Numbered from the stretch's first letter, positions 19,123-28,598 are shown. The stretch: 64,000 nucleotides of DNA from Luteibaculum oceani (GCF_007995015.1 NZ_VORB01000008.1:100265-164264); one strand, 5' to 3'. Made by a program: numbers and translations. Notes: a model not told the origin generated them from the letters alone.

Positions 19123-20052
19123 ATGGCCTTTAAGATTATTCCCTACGACCCAAGGTACCGCAAAGATTTTGAAGCAATAAATCTAGACTGGATTTCTAAG
19201 TATTTCGTTGTCGAAGATATCGATAGGGAGGTACTAAGTAAACCCGAAGAATTTATACTAAACAAGGGCGGTAAAATTTTATTTGCCCTTGTTAAAGGTG
19301 TTGCCGTAGGTACCGTTGGCATTATGAATACCGAATCAATGTTAGAAATAACAAAGATGGGGGTATTAGAAGAGTTTAGAAACCTCGGTATCGGTAAAGC
19401 CCTATTCGAAGAAGCATTAGTAGAATGCAAAGGAATGGGGCACAAGAAAATTGACATTTTCACCAATACCAAATTGCTTAAAGCCTTCCTTTTATACAGG
19501 AATTACGGCTTTATTGAAATCCCTTTCGATCAGAACATTTACAAACGATGTGATGCCCGCTTGGAAAAGTATTTCATCGAAGATATAGACAACTCAGATA
19601 TTCCCTTTTTTCTAGCTGAGTACAAAGCTAGAGTAAAAGATGTGGAAGATCTCATTCCTCAAATTCACCCCTCTTTACTCCAGAAATCGCATCCTGCGAG
19701 TAAGATGAAACTTATTGAACATTTTAGACATCTGGTTGCATACGAAATGGAAACTCGTATGGCTGTAGGCTGCTGGTTAAATGGGGATAATCAAAAACGG
19801 AATTCCCTTTTAAAATTCCCCCTTCCACAGGGCCAAACCGTAGAGAATGAAATCTCATTCAATTTTGAGGTGTATAAGGCATTGCGATATTTGAATCTCA
19901 ATTTGCTTAATTCAATAGAAGCAGAGCATTTTTTCACAAGGGCTTTTTATTTTGGCGACCAGCTATATCCTAGCCTCTTATCCTGGTTATTGGAGGCTAA
20001 AAATCATAATCGTTACGGGCACATTAAGCGTATTATTAATAGGCAATCATAA
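19123..20052 (+). CDS. GNAT acetyltransferase fused to an unrecognised C-terminal domain
   Basis: The N-terminal half (about 1-150) is a GNAT N-acetyltransferase. The acetyl-CoA pyrophosphate loop is visible in FRNLGIGKALFEEAL, followed by the usual LYRNYGFIEI. The remaining 150 residues (SHPASKMKLIEHFRHLVAYEMETRM and on, largely helical) do not match a family I know. The enzyme probably acetylates a small molecule or protein amine. The C-terminal part could be a substrate-binding or regulatory domain. Confidence 0.75.
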   Translation: MAFKIIPYDPRYRKDFEAINLDWISKYFVVEDIDREVLSKPEEFILNKGGKILFALVKGVAVGTVGIMNTESMLEITKMGVLEEFRNLGIGKALFEEALVECKGMGHKKIDIFTNTKLLKAFLLYRNYGFIEIPFDQNIYKRCDARLEKYFIEDIDNSDIPFFLAEYKARVKDVEDLIPQIHPSLLQKSHPASKMKLIEHFRHLVAYEMETRMAVGCWLNGDNQKRNSLLKFPLPQGQTVENEISFNFEVYKALRYLNLNLLNSIEAEHFFTRAFYFGDQLYPSLLSWLLEAKNHNRYGHIKRIINRQS

Positions 20053-20360
20053 TTTCTAGTAGATTACTAAGACCTCAACTTAGTTAACACGGTATCACAT
20101 AGTACAGAGGGGATTACGAATCCAATACACGACCGGGTCCGGTCTTTAAACTATTAAAACCGCTCCTTCCTCCTTTACAAACCACCGAAAAACGTCAACA
20201 CAAAATCCCTTTTCGAGTAAAATCAATTTTTTATCCAGAAGAATTATCCGTTCGTCTTTAAACTAAAATGCAGGAGATACTTCGCACTTAAATTTGAAGC
20301 ATGACAAGGTTATTTTTAAGAAAACCAAGGTTATAAGTTGTATAATATAAATCCTTCCCA
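20053..20360 (+). other. Intergenic region of 308 bases
   Basis: I see no gene here. It holds one weak terminator-like hairpin at 20131-20147 (5-bp stem, 4-base loop, then TTT). The rest is AT-rich leader of the response-regulator gene. Confidence 0.5.
20131..20147 (+). terminator. Weak terminator-like hairpin
   Basis: A 5-bp GC-rich stem with a 4-base loop is followed by only three T. It lies about 80 bases after the acetyltransferase stop and may end that transcript. Confidence 0.35.
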
Positions 20361-20765
20361 ATGAGTTCGATCATTTTAATCGACGATGACAGAATCGTTA
20401 ATTACATCAACAGAAAAATCATTGAAATTCAAAATCCAGATATCGTAATTCACGAATTTCTATGTCCTAAAACTGCGCTGGAAAACATTTCGATTGAAGA
20501 ATCACTCAGAACATCCACCATATTTCTGGATTTAAACATGCCCGTAATGTCAGGGTGGGAATTTCTAGCTGCTATAAAAAACCGAATACCGAAGTTCACC
20601 GGTAAGATTTACATTCTCAGTTCCTCAATTGATAGAGATGATAAAGAGTCGGCTAAAAACGATCCTTGGGTAGAAGACTTTTGCTCTAAACCACTGAACC
20701 CTGAGCTTATAAAACAAATAACAAGCCCCTCCCCTACTAGTGCCCGACAATATGGTACGCTGTAG
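20361..20765 (+). CDS. Stand-alone response regulator receiver protein
   Basis: This 134-residue protein is a single CheY-like receiver. It shows the acidic pocket IDDD near the start, the phospho-acceptor Asp57 in FLDLNMPVMSGWEF, the switch residue in YILSSS and the conserved Lys in CSKPLNP. There is no output domain, as in many Bacteroidota receivers that pass signals to partner proteins. No kinase is adjacent. A hybrid kinase lies about 10 kb downstream, but no link can be shown. Confidence 0.9.
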   Translation: MSSIILIDDDRIVNYINRKIIEIQNPDIVIHEFLCPKTALENISIEESLRTSTIFLDLNMPVMSGWEFLAAIKNRIPKFTGKIYILSSSIDRDDKESAKNDPWVEDFCSKPLNPELIKQITSPSPTSARQYGTL

Positions 20766-20918
20766 GTATCAGTTATTACCCCAAAATAATGACAACTTCC
20801 TCCTGCTGTAACAAGGTAATCCCGAGGTAATTTTTGCCAAAATATTTTTGCTAACTGAAGAGGAACCATTATCTACCTAGATTGACTTCCTAAAAAACCA
20901 AAAATTATCCTCTCCAAC

Positions 20919-20949
20919 TTGACTTGGATATTTTATCATCGTATTATTG
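20919..20949 (+). promoter_or_regulatory. Putative promoter of the ars-like operon
   Basis: TTG (20919-20921), a 20-base spacer and TATTATTG (20942-20949, seven of eight bases to consensus) precede the regulator gene. An in-frame TTG at 20947 falls in this box, which favours the ATG at 20962 as the start. Confidence 0.45.
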
Positions 20950-20961
20950 CGATATAACATT

Positions 20962-21309
20962 ATGCCTATGGGTGCTAGTAAAGACATTTTATTCTCTGAT
21001 CAGCAAAATCAACTTGCCACGGCGGCAAAAGCCCTCTCCCACCCTGCTCGTATAGCCATCCTTCAGCATCTATTCTTACATAAAACCTGTATTAACAATG
21101 AACTAGTTAATGATTTAGGGTTAGCGCAGGCCACCGTTAGTCAGCACCTAAAAGAATTAAAAGCATTGGGAATCATAAAGGACACCATCACTGGTAAAAA
21201 AATTTGTTACTGTATAGACCTAGAAAATTGGAACGCATTTAAGGAGAAATTCAAGCTCCTGTTCGATCAAAATAACCTAACTAATAATTGTTGCAATGAC
21301 ACTAAATGA
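20962..21309 (+). CDS. ArsR-family metalloregulator
   Basis: This helix-turn-helix repressor of about 115 residues belongs to the ArsR/SmtB family, which leave DNA when they bind a metal or metalloid. It has the winged helix core (LSHPARIAIL, LGLAQATVSQHLKELKALG). The C-terminus carries a Cys-Cys pair (NNCCNDTK) and a further Cys-Tyr-Cys region (KKICYCID) that could form the arsenic or metal site, though the classic ELCVCDL motif is absent. It overlaps the next gene by 14 bases and probably autoregulates the operon. The ATG at 20968 is an alternative start. Confidence 0.88.
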   Translation: MPMGASKDILFSDQQNQLATAAKALSHPARIAILQHLFLHKTCINNELVNDLGLAQATVSQHLKELKALGIIKDTITGKKICYCIDLENWNAFKEKFKLLFDQNNLTNNCCNDTK

Positions 21310-21739
21310 ATTTAAAACTCACCTGAATTCAACAAACCAAATTGAATTCCATCTACCTAACGGGTCCGTAGTACCCCAGCATTTTCACATTACCGAATTG
21401 GGACTTAATACCAAAACCTTTATAGACTGTGGAGGCACCATAAGGAAAGAAAAGAAAATCATTTTTCAACTGTGGTATGCTAACGACACCGACCACCTTC
21501 TTACTCCAGAAACATGTTTGGGCATAATTAAAAAGGCAGAAAAGCATCTCCCTATTTCGAATTATGAAATAGAGATAGAATACCAGGGTAACACCAAAGA
21601 ACTCTACGGTCTGGAATATAAAAATGGAAATTTTTCACTGGCCCCAACCTACACAGACTGCTTGGCCAAAGAGCAGTGTGGTATTACCGACTCTAAGGAA
21701 CCAACTTCCTGTTGCCCACAAACATCAAATTGCTGTTAG
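21296..21739 (+). CDS. DUF6428 family protein with a cysteine-rich tail
   Basis: This 147-residue protein matches DUF6428, a family usually found between arsR and an arsenate-reductase-like phosphatase in Bacteroidota. It contains VVPQHFHITELGL and FIDCGGTIRKEK. The last 25 residues hold six cysteines, ending CCPQTSNCC, which suggests metal or arsenite binding. The family function is not established. It overlaps the regulator gene by 14 bases and ends two bases before the next start. Confidence 0.85.
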   Translation: MTLNEFKTHLNSTNQIEFHLPNGSVVPQHFHITELGLNTKTFIDCGGTIRKEKKIIFQLWYANDTDHLLTPETCLGIIKKAEKHLPISNYEIEIEYQGNTKELYGLEYKNGNFSLAPTYTDCLAKEQCGITDSKEPTSCCPQTSNCC

Positions 21740-21741
21740 CC

Positions 21742-22368
21742 ATGAATTCAACTTTAAAAAAATCCCTTGACCTAGTCTTAGCAGAGATCGGAAAACTACC
21801 AGAGCAAAGAAGGGAGCTATTATCGGACCTTGCAAAGAGAATTGCTGATAAAACGAACACGGAAAATAAGCTAGGCCTAGTATTTGTATGCACACAAAAT
21901 AGTAGAAGGAGCTTCTTCTCGGAAGTCTGGGCCCAATTAGCCATAGAGCATTTTAAACTTGGTAAATTGTTGCAAGCATTTTCAGCAGGATCCGAAGCAA
22001 GCGCCATTCATCCAAACACCATTTCTACCCTTGAATCACAAGGCTATGTAATTGAAATAGGCAATGGAAATAACCCTTTACTGAAAGTTTTCACCGATGA
22101 AAGCGCCCCTTTGATTGCAAGCTTCTCAAAGGACTTGAATGACAAAACGCTCCCTAAAGAAAACTTTATCGCCATTATGGTTTGTTCAGATGCCGACAAA
22201 AATTGCCCATTTGTTCCCGGAGCTTTATTCCGTCAACCCGTCACCTTCGACGATCCTAAAATTGCAGATGGTACCCCTGAGCAGAAATCAGTTTATGAAG
22301 TCCGTAGTTTGGAAATAGCTCGAAACATGTTTTTTCTAATGTCGGAAATAGACAAAAGAATCAATTAA
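21742..22368 (+). CDS. Low-molecular-weight phosphatase / arsenate-reductase-like protein
   Basis: The C-X5-R catalytic loop is CTQNSRR with nucleophile Cys50, set after a 45-residue N-terminal extension. An in-frame TTG upstream would lengthen it by ten residues, but the ATG at 21742 fits the operon spacing. The 208-residue protein is longer than the usual 130-150. In Bacteroidota this type follows DUF6428 in ars operons and is thought to reduce arsenate. A tyrosine phosphatase role is the alternative. No arsenite pump follows. Confidence 0.82.
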   Translation: MNSTLKKSLDLVLAEIGKLPEQRRELLSDLAKRIADKTNTENKLGLVFVCTQNSRRSFFSEVWAQLAIEHFKLGKLLQAFSAGSEASAIHPNTISTLESQGYVIEIGNGNNPLLKVFTDESAPLIASFSKDLNDKTLPKENFIAIMVCSDADKNCPFVPGALFRQPVTFDDPKIADGTPEQKSVYEVRSLEIARNMFFLMSEIDKRIN

Positions 22369-22447
22369 CATTTGTTTTGATTAAATCCTCATCCGATTAA
22401 ATCCAGAATAAAGTTTGCCGCGTAACTGAGACAAACAAATTTTAATC

Positions 22448-22996
22448 ATGAAAAAAGCAATTTTATTATTCGGAATTTTGATCGGTGCAATGGGAACCAT
22501 CAATGCACAAGACATTACTATCGTAGGTGGTGAGCCAATGTATCCAGCTAAAGATATTGTAAGCAACGCGGTTAACTCTAAGGACCACACTACTTTAGTA
22601 GCAGCGGTTAAAGCAGCCGGATTAGTTGAAACGCTTCAATCTGCAGGACCATTTACAGTTTTCGCTCCTACAAACGATGCTTTTGAAAACCTTCCAGAAG
22701 GAACGGTAAGCACTTTACTTAAACCAGAGAACAAAGGATTGTTAACTTCTATCCTTACTTACCATGTATTAGCAGGAAACTATACTGCAGAAACTTTAAT
22801 GAAAGAAATTAAGTTTAGCGGTGGTTCTAAGAAATTTAAGACTGTTGAAGGGTCTAAGATTACTGTTAGCCTAAACGGTAACAACCTAATGATTACTGAT
22901 GAAAACGGTAACACCAGTAACGTAACTGTAAAGGATGTAATGCAAAGCAATGGTGTAATTCACGTAATTGACGCAGTGATTACTCCTAAAAACTAA
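22448..22996 (+). CDS. Secreted fasciclin (FAS1) domain protein
   Basis: This 182-residue protein has a signal peptide (MKKAILLFGILIGAMGTINAQ) followed by one FAS1 domain (about 45-180). The core motifs FTVFAPTNDAF and LTYHVLAGNYT and the closing GVIHVIDAVITP are clear. FAS1 proteins act in adhesion or binding at the cell surface. It is followed by a strong terminator and appears to be transcribed alone. Confidence 0.92.
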   Translation: MKKAILLFGILIGAMGTINAQDITIVGGEPMYPAKDIVSNAVNSKDHTTLVAAVKAAGLVETLQSAGPFTVFAPTNDAFENLPEGTVSTLLKPENKGLLTSILTYHVLAGNYTAETLMKEIKFSGGSKKFKTVEGSKITVSLNGNNLMITDENGNTSNVTVKDVMQSNGVIHVIDAVITPKN

Positions 22997-23013
22997 AAAA
23001 ACCTAAATCTTAT

Positions 23014-23045
23014 AAAAAAGTCCTCTTTGAGGGCTTTTTTTTTTG
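23014..23045 (+). terminator. Terminator after the fasciclin gene
   Basis: A 7-bp stem (23019-23025 with 23029-23035, one wobble) closes a tight loop and is followed by about nine T. Confidence 0.8.
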
Positions 23046-23073
23046 CCCTAACATTTTTGGAAAACTAAATTTG
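23042..23073 (+). promoter_or_regulatory. Promoter of the DUF4920 gene
   Basis: TTTG (23042-23045), a 20-base spacer and TAAATTTG (23066-23073) match the Bacteroidota consensus. The upstream element lies in the T-tract of the preceding terminator. The ATG is 17 bases after the -7 box. Confidence 0.7.
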
Positions 23074-23089
23074 TCCAAAACCAGTCCCG

Positions 23090-23539
23090 ATGAAATATAT
23101 TATTGCCACTTTAATTAGCCTTTCTTCTGTTTTCGCCTTTGCCCAAAATGGTAAATTTTACGGAAGTGAATTCGACATTGTTGAAGCTACCTCCGTTCAT
23201 GAAATCCCAGAATTACTGAAGGACAAGGAAACAATAGCAGGTGTTTTTCAAGGAGAAATTGTAAAAACCTGTGCTAAGAAAGGATGTTGGATGACCATTT
23301 CACTAAAGGATGGTGAGGACATTAGAGTCACTTTTAAAGATTACGGATTTTTTGTTCCTACCGAAGGAGTTACGGGTAAAAAAGTTTTGTTTACCGGAAC
23401 GGCACAAAAGAAAGTGATTGATGTGGATACGCAACGTCACTTTGCTGAAGATGCTGGTAAATCTAAAAAGGAGATAAATAAAATTTCTAAAGACAAACTA
23501 GAAATTACTTTTGTGGCCTACGGGGTCTACATTATGTAA
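23090..23539 (+). CDS. DUF4920 domain secreted protein
   Basis: This 149-residue protein has a signal peptide (MKYIIATLISLSSVFAFAQ) and a small beta-barrel DUF4920 domain. The paired cysteines in CAKKGCWM are typical of the family and could bind metal or form a disulfide. The function is unknown. The gene has its own promoter and terminator. Confidence 0.85.
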   Translation: MKYIIATLISLSSVFAFAQNGKFYGSEFDIVEATSVHEIPELLKDKETIAGVFQGEIVKTCAKKGCWMTISLKDGEDIRVTFKDYGFFVPTEGVTGKKVLFTGTAQKKVIDVDTQRHFAEDAGKSKKEINKISKDKLEITFVAYGVYIM

Positions 23540-23561
23540 TACACCTCATTATAAAGAATTT

Positions 23562-23589
23562 AAGGTCCCAATCGGGACCTTTTTTTTTG
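23562..23589 (+). terminator. Terminator after the DUF4920 gene
   Basis: An 8-bp perfect stem (23562-23569 and its partner to 23581) with a 4-base loop is followed by nine T. Confidence 0.85.
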
Positions 23590-23671
23590 TCCAAAACATG
23601 CCTTTATCACCAATTAACTCAGATTCTCGTTGGATGCTTGGGTTTGGTCGTTTAATGATAGGGGCATTTTT

Positions 23672-24982
23672 ATGACCGCTAGCGATATTTGTACTAAACA
23701 ATCCACTAATACATTGTATCGACTAATATTATTCACCACAACCCTATTAGTATTTATTTCCTGTACTAAATATACCGACCAGGAAATAGCCTCTCAAGAT
23801 CCAAATGAATTAAGTATTCCAAGTGACTTTAATTGGACCACGACAACCAATTTAGAAGCCAAGTTAGACTTTGATTTTGCGCTAACTGCTCTGGAGTTGG
23901 AGTTGGATTTACTTGATGAAAACGGAAACAGAATTATGTTGTTAACCAAGGAAATTGGAGTTAATTCCATTTCTTTCAATCAAAGAGTCTTGCTGCAGTC
24001 TAATAATGCAACGCTGCATATTCCGCAACTCGACGAGTACTATGACATACCCTATGGAAAAAGTAATCATCAGATTTCTTTTCCTGGGGAATTAAGAAAC
24101 GACTCAGGAAACATAAATAACGACTTCTTCGCCACCAGAAAATCGGGAAAGGATGATGATGACGATGGTGACGATGGTGCTGACGATGATGACGACGACA
24201 AGGAAAGGGGGAAAAAGGTAGGTAACCTAAACTTTCCATCATCTGGATTTGCATACAGAGCATTCGAAGATCTTTGGCCTGCGAGAGGTGATTATGACTT
24301 TAATGACCTGGTTATAAAATACAACTACACCGCAACGGCAGATAAGAAAAACAACCTTGTAGAAGTAACTTTTAGAATTTCGCTGCCTGCTATTGGCGCT
24401 GGTCACCACAATGGTATTGGACTACAGTTATTGAATCTTGAAAACAATCAATATGAGGCTGTAACTGGCGATATTTTCACTTCAGAAAATACAGACATAA
24501 CCATAGATAATGCACATCCACATATTGCCATTATCAGCGAAAATGTTTTTAAAACCATTCCTTCCTATTACACCAATGTTGGGGACGGGGCGGATGCTAC
24601 ACCACACAGTTTTGAAGTAACCATATACTTTGATAAGAAGGATAAAATTAAAATTCAAAACCTAGTTTTTGACCTGTTCTTATTCCGTACTAATCTAAGA
24701 GGATTGGAAATACATTTACCTGGTTTACCTCCAACGTCTGCTGCTGATAACAATCTATTTGGGACGGTAGACGATCTCTCAATATCGAATGGTTATTACA
24801 GAAGCGTTGATAATTCACCTTGGGGGATAGAGCTTACCGACGACCAAAATTGGAAACACCCTTTATCTAGAGTGAAAATTTGGGATGCTTACCCCGAATT
24901 CACTTCTTGGATTGGATCTGGAGGGAATCAATTCACCGATTGGAATAAAAATCCGGTTAACAGCCTCGTATATCCGTACTAG
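23672..24982 (+). CDS. LruC-domain (DUF4842) lipoprotein 1
   Basis: I start this at the ATG at 23672, which gives a lipoprotein signal ending LLVFISC (Cys31). An in-frame TTG at 23630 is less likely. About 436 residues long, it has a hydrophilic N-terminal part, a run of aspartates (near 165-185, possible calcium site), and a C-terminal LruC/DUF4842 domain recognised by FEDLWPARGDYDFNDLV and by RGLEIHLPGLPPT. The domain is common in Bacteroidota surface proteins, and its function is unknown. A paralogue lies at 28758. Confidence 0.85.
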   Translation: MTASDICTKQSTNTLYRLILFTTTLLVFISCTKYTDQEIASQDPNELSIPSDFNWTTTTNLEAKLDFDFALTALELELDLLDENGNRIMLLTKEIGVNSISFNQRVLLQSNNATLHIPQLDEYYDIPYGKSNHQISFPGELRNDSGNINNDFFATRKSGKDDDDDGDDGADDDDDDKERGKKVGNLNFPSSGFAYRAFEDLWPARGDYDFNDLVIKYNYTATADKKNNLVEVTFRISLPAIGAGHHNGIGLQLLNLENNQYEAVTGDIFTSENTDITIDNAHPHIAIISENVFKTIPSYYTNVGDGADATPHSFEVTIYFDKKDKIKIQNLVFDLFLFRTNLRGLEIHLPGLPPTSAADNNLFGTVDDLSISNGYYRSVDNSPWGIELTDDQNWKHPLSRVKIWDAYPEFTSWIGSGGNQFTDWNKNPVNSLVYPY

Positions 24983-25377
24983 ACTCTGTTAATTTTGAAA
25001 ATTAAGGAATCAGCTTAATAAATGACAACAACCCATCAGGATTAAAACCTTGGTCATACTTTTTTGAAATAGAAATTACGCACTTGTGGGAGTAAAGTTC
25101 TCAACAGTGAAAATTTCAAGTGAATTTCAAGCGCTAATTAATTTAGAATTAGGTCAAACCATATATTTTACAAGGACCTTAGGAGAATTTATTCAAAATT
25201 TCCCTAGGGTCTTTTTCTTTTCTAGGGGACATATGTTTTTTTCGGAATTTAACTTTTCAACAATTGAAATTCCATTTTCACCCAAGTTAGGTGTTCCATA
25301 AATCCTATTTTAGCCACCTGACAATCCTGAAAAACCCCTTGCTTTCCAACTACAATTAATAACCAAGAATTCATGCC
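24983..25377 (+). other. Intergenic region of 395 bases with one terminator
   Basis: I see no supported gene. A short open frame at 25086-25301 spans the terminator hairpin at 25174-25221 and has no family features. The rest is AT-rich. Confidence 0.5.
25174..25221 (+). terminator. Likely terminator downstream of LruC gene 1
   Basis: A 10-bp stem (25174-25183 with 25203-25212, two wobble pairs) with a 19-base loop is followed by T-rich sequence. It lies about 190 bases after the LruC stop. Confidence 0.6.
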
Positions 25378-26148
25378 ATGATAAGTCAATTAGGAAAGCT
25401 AAACTATCTCACAGAGCTGGTTGGAATGAAATCATTTCAAGTTGCGAAATATGCTTGGAATTACTTTTTAAATAAACAATTGCCCGACCAAGATCTCATC
25501 ATAGAAAACCCAGTTATGGGAAAGGTTTTTTGCCGGGCCGAAACAACCGACTTAATGTATGCCTTTTACTCCTATGAGAAAAAGGTTAAGGATTTAATTA
25601 AAAAACACGCCTCGGAGGCGGATATATTTATTGATGTAGGTGCTTGTATAGGAGAATTCAGTGTTTGGGCCGCCCAATTAGGACTAGATTGCTTCGCCTT
25701 TGAACCCTCCACTGAAAATTTTTGCATTCTAGAGAAAAACATAGAACTGAACGATTTTACATCAAAAATAAAGCCCTTCAATTTTGCCTTAGGAGCAGAG
25801 GATGCGGAAACAGATATAAGAATACACCCCACCAACAAAGGGTACTCTGGTAAATACGTTGCCCATAAGCAAGGCCACTTTGAAACCATACAGATTAAGC
25901 CGCTTGACAATTTAGTTGAGCAGCTAGAAATCCCAACAGACTGCAAGTGCATCATAAAGATAGATGCGGAAGGTATGGAACCCGATGTTATAGATGGGGC
26001 CAGGCAGTTTTTAAATGCAACCAATGGTGGAGTAATCATTTTTGAGGCACACAATGCTCACAGTTCACCAACGGCAGAGTTAATTAAAAGCATAACCGAA
26101 GCGGATGCTTTTATTGTTGACGAATTAAACATGGCCGTTTGTTATTAA
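25378..26148 (+). CDS. FkbM-family SAM-dependent methyltransferase
   Basis: This 256-residue protein has the SAM-binding motif FIDVGACIGEFSVWAAQLG, followed by CFAFEPSTENF and the acidic motif IKIDAEGMEPDVIDGA, all typical of FkbM methyltransferases. These usually O-methylate sugars or lipids. The substrate is unknown, and there is no glycosyltransferase next to it. It is preceded by a terminator and starts a separate unit. Confidence 0.9.
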   Translation: MISQLGKLNYLTELVGMKSFQVAKYAWNYFLNKQLPDQDLIIENPVMGKVFCRAETTDLMYAFYSYEKKVKDLIKKHASEADIFIDVGACIGEFSVWAAQLGLDCFAFEPSTENFCILEKNIELNDFTSKIKPFNFALGAEDAETDIRIHPTNKGYSGKYVAHKQGHFETIQIKPLDNLVEQLEIPTDCKCIIKIDAEGMEPDVIDGARQFLNATNGGVIIFEAHNAHSSPTAELIKSITEADAFIVDELNMAVCY

Positions 26149-26257
26149 CTAATTCGAAAAACTGCTAGCTTTTAAATTCCTTCCTGAGTAAAAAATCGAA
26201 TAAAATTTTTGGCGTAGGTAAATCTTTTACTCAAATTTTCGATTTTCGGCTCGAGTT

Positions 26258-26791
26258 ATGAGTAGTCCAACCACCGCGTATAAGTTTTTTGCAAGAATTG
26301 AATCCATGCCCAGTAAAGTCTTTAATCGGCACTTGCTGGTTCCAGAAGAAATAGCGGAAACATTACTATCTGAGCATGATCGATTTATATGCCGCATAAA
26401 TGCCCTTGAATTTCCGTGTGCCATTCTAAAAAATAAAGGGCTATTTCAAGTTTTAATGAACAAGGAGAATTGCGACCAACTTGCAGCGAGTATTGGCGAT
26501 GAATTAGAGATTGAAATAAGGCCCGACACCAGTAAGTATGGAATGCCCCTTCCCGAAGAACTAGAGTACTTCCTTGAAGAAGACCCAGAATTCGAAAATT
26601 TCTTCGAAAAATTATCGCCAGGAAAGCAGCGTAACCTCATTTACTTAGTAAATAAGCCCAAGAACAAACAATCGCGCTTAAATAAGGCGTTAGCAATAGT
26701 TTCTCACCTTAAAGAATTTAAAGGAGCAATAGATTTTAAAGCTTTAAACGAGACCATAAAGTTCTATAACAATAAGCAATCACTTAAATAA
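26258..26791 (+). CDS. DUF1905/YdeI-OmdA family protein
   Basis: The N-terminal 85 residues resemble DUF1905 ([23 protein letters not shown]). The C-terminal part ([17 protein letters not shown]) is a YdeI/OmdA-type 'bacteriocin-protection' domain. This two-domain form is widespread and its cellular role is not well defined. It ends eight bases before the GTG of the MFS gene and may form an operon with it. Confidence 0.82.
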   Translation: MSSPTTAYKFFARIESMPSKVFNRHLLVPEEIAETLLSEHDRFICRINALEFPCAILKNKGLFQVLMNKENCDQLAASIGDELEIEIRPDTSKYGMPLPEELEYFLEEDPEFENFFEKLSPGKQRNLIYLVNKPKNKQSRLNKALAIVSHLKEFKGAIDFKALNETIKFYNNKQSLK

Positions 26792-26799
26792 TTTCCATA

Positions 26800-28026
26800 G
26801 TGGAAAAGCCCAAAAACGCCGCTCTCCTCTTCATTTTTATCACCCTGCTTATCGATGTTATTGGTATAGGGATAATTATACCTGTAATTCCAAGTCTTAT
26901 AATGGAGTTAACGGGAGCAGGAATAAGCCATGCTTCAGAAATCGGTGGATGGTTGTTATTTAGTTATGCCATCTTTCAATTTTTATTTGCTCCTATTATA
27001 GGTGGTCTTAGTGATCAATTTGGTAGGAAACCCGTATTGATTTTATCCCTCGTAGGTTTCGCCATTGACTATGTATTTATGGCCTATGCCCCCACCCTAT
27101 TTTGGTTGTTTGTTGGACGGGTAGTCGCTGGAATTTTTGGCGCATCGTTTACCACCTGTAGCGCATTTATAGCCGATGTTTCCACCCCCGAAAAATGAGC
27201 CCAAAACTTCGGTTTAATCGGAGCAGCTTTTGGTTTGGGTTTTATAATTGGACCAGTTATGGGTGGATTATTAGGTGAATATGGCCCAAGAGTTCCCTTC
27301 ATTGCTGCAGCTATTTTAACTGGGATAAATGTTCTTTATGGAATCATTGTACTTCCAGAAAGCCTACCAAAAGAGAAAAGAAGAAAATTCGACATAAAAA
27401 GAGCCAACCCTGTGGGAAACCTAAAACAACTTAAAAGGTATCCCGTCCTTGCTGGATTAGTTTTTGCCATGTTCTTTGTGTACATCGCATCTCACGCAGT
27501 TCAAAGTACTTGGTCCTTTTTTACCATGTATCAATTTGAATGGAGTGAATCAATGATTGGATATAGCTTGGGCTTTGTGGGAATTCTTTCTGCCCTAGTG
27601 CAAGGACTACTAATTAGATGGTTAATTCCCAAAATTGGTCAAAACAATGCCATCTATTCGGGTCTATTTCTTTACACCATTGGTCTCATTCTGTTTTCTC
27701 TTGCACAAGAAGGCTGGATGATGTTTGTTTTTCTCATACCCTATTGCTTGGGTGGAATATGTGGTCCGGCATTACAGGGAATTATGTCGAGCCAAGTGCC
27801 CGACAATGAACAGGGCGAACTACAAGGCGCCTTAACAAGTGTAATGAGTATTACGGCAATTATTGGTCCACCTATGATGACTTGGATATTTGCCACATTC
27901 ACAAACCCAGACAATTCAGCTCCAATTTTTGGAGGTGCGCCCATGCTCGCTGGGGCTATATTTTGTTTGTTGGGTTTAATCTTGTCAAGGAGAACCTTAA
28001 GAAAGGTCGTTGAAGTGAAAAACTAA
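26800..28026 (+). pseudogene. MFS transporter (TetA-like) interrupted by a TGA codon
   Basis: A single frame from the GTG at 26800 to the TAA at 28024-28026 encodes a 12-segment MFS permease of the TetA/drug-efflux type. It is broken by TGA at 27196-27198, codon 133. The sequence resumes immediately after (STPEK, stop, [15 protein letters not shown]). Motif A between segments 2 and 3 ([11 protein letters not shown]) is intact. A CGA arginine codon changed to TGA by one transition is the simplest cause. Without readthrough or restart, only a four-segment stub is made. A base-calling error is possible. Confidence 0.75.
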
Positions 28027-28598
28027 TTTTCAGGTATTCCAACATATTCAAGTTGCACCAATTCTCCGGAGCCGGCTATACCTGAAAACTTAAATTTAAA
28101 AGTTCCATCCTCCTTTTCAAGAATTAAGGCTCCTTCTTCTATCATCCAAAACTCCTGGGAAGATATACTCCCATCCCGGTTAATATCGTATTCCACCGCG
28201 AGAGTGCAAAAAATTAGTTGCTCTGAATTTTCGACCTGGCAAGTTGTATTACTTGGATTTTGATAAGTAGTATCCACCAACGGTGTCCCAGACGGTACGT
28301 ATAAAACCATTTCAGCTTTTACACCAAATGGATCGCTTACCAACTCCCCTCCGGCATTAGATGCTTGTGAAAAAAATTGAATTGTATGTTTATCATGGAG
28401 AAAAGATTGGGTCGAATCCAAACTGATATTCTCATCGTAATTCACTTTACGAAAGGAAAAATTTAGATCACCCTGAACGATACCTAAACTAATTTTTCCA
28501 GCTGGGCGACTTGCGGTGTTCAACCCATCGTCCTTTGAGCATTGAGCGACAAAAATTGAACATATAGCGAAAATGATTGTTGTTCTACAAAAATTCAT
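28023..28598 (-). CDS. Hypothetical lipoprotein with an EF-hand-like loop
   Basis: This 191-residue protein starts with a lipoprotein signal ([12 protein letters not shown]). It contains [14 protein letters not shown] (about 150), which has the DxNxDGxIxxxE pattern of an EF-hand calcium loop. Otherwise I do not recognise it. Its 3' end overlaps the end of the convergent MFS gene by four bases. Confidence 0.65.
   Translation of the reverse strand: MNFCRTTIIFAICSIFVAQCSKDDGLNTASRPAGKISLGIVQGDLNFSFRKVNYDENISLDSTQSFLHDKHTIQFFSQASNAGGELVSDPFGVKAEMVLYVPSGTPLVDTTYQNPSNTTCQVENSEQLIFCTLAVEYDINRDGSISSQEFWMIEEGALILEKEDGTFKFKFSGIAGSGELVQLEYVGIPEN

Noticed and set aside
25086..25301. Open frame of 71 codons starting at GTG
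   Set aside because: It spans a likely terminator hairpin (25174-25221), has no ribosome-binding site or known features, and is rich in Phe and Ile as expected from random AT-rich sequence.
27196..27198. Selenocysteine or recoded TGA in the MFS gene
   Set aside because: TGA is used as a normal stop elsewhere (for example 34516-34518), no selenocysteine hairpin follows, and the site is not a Cys or Sec position in this family.
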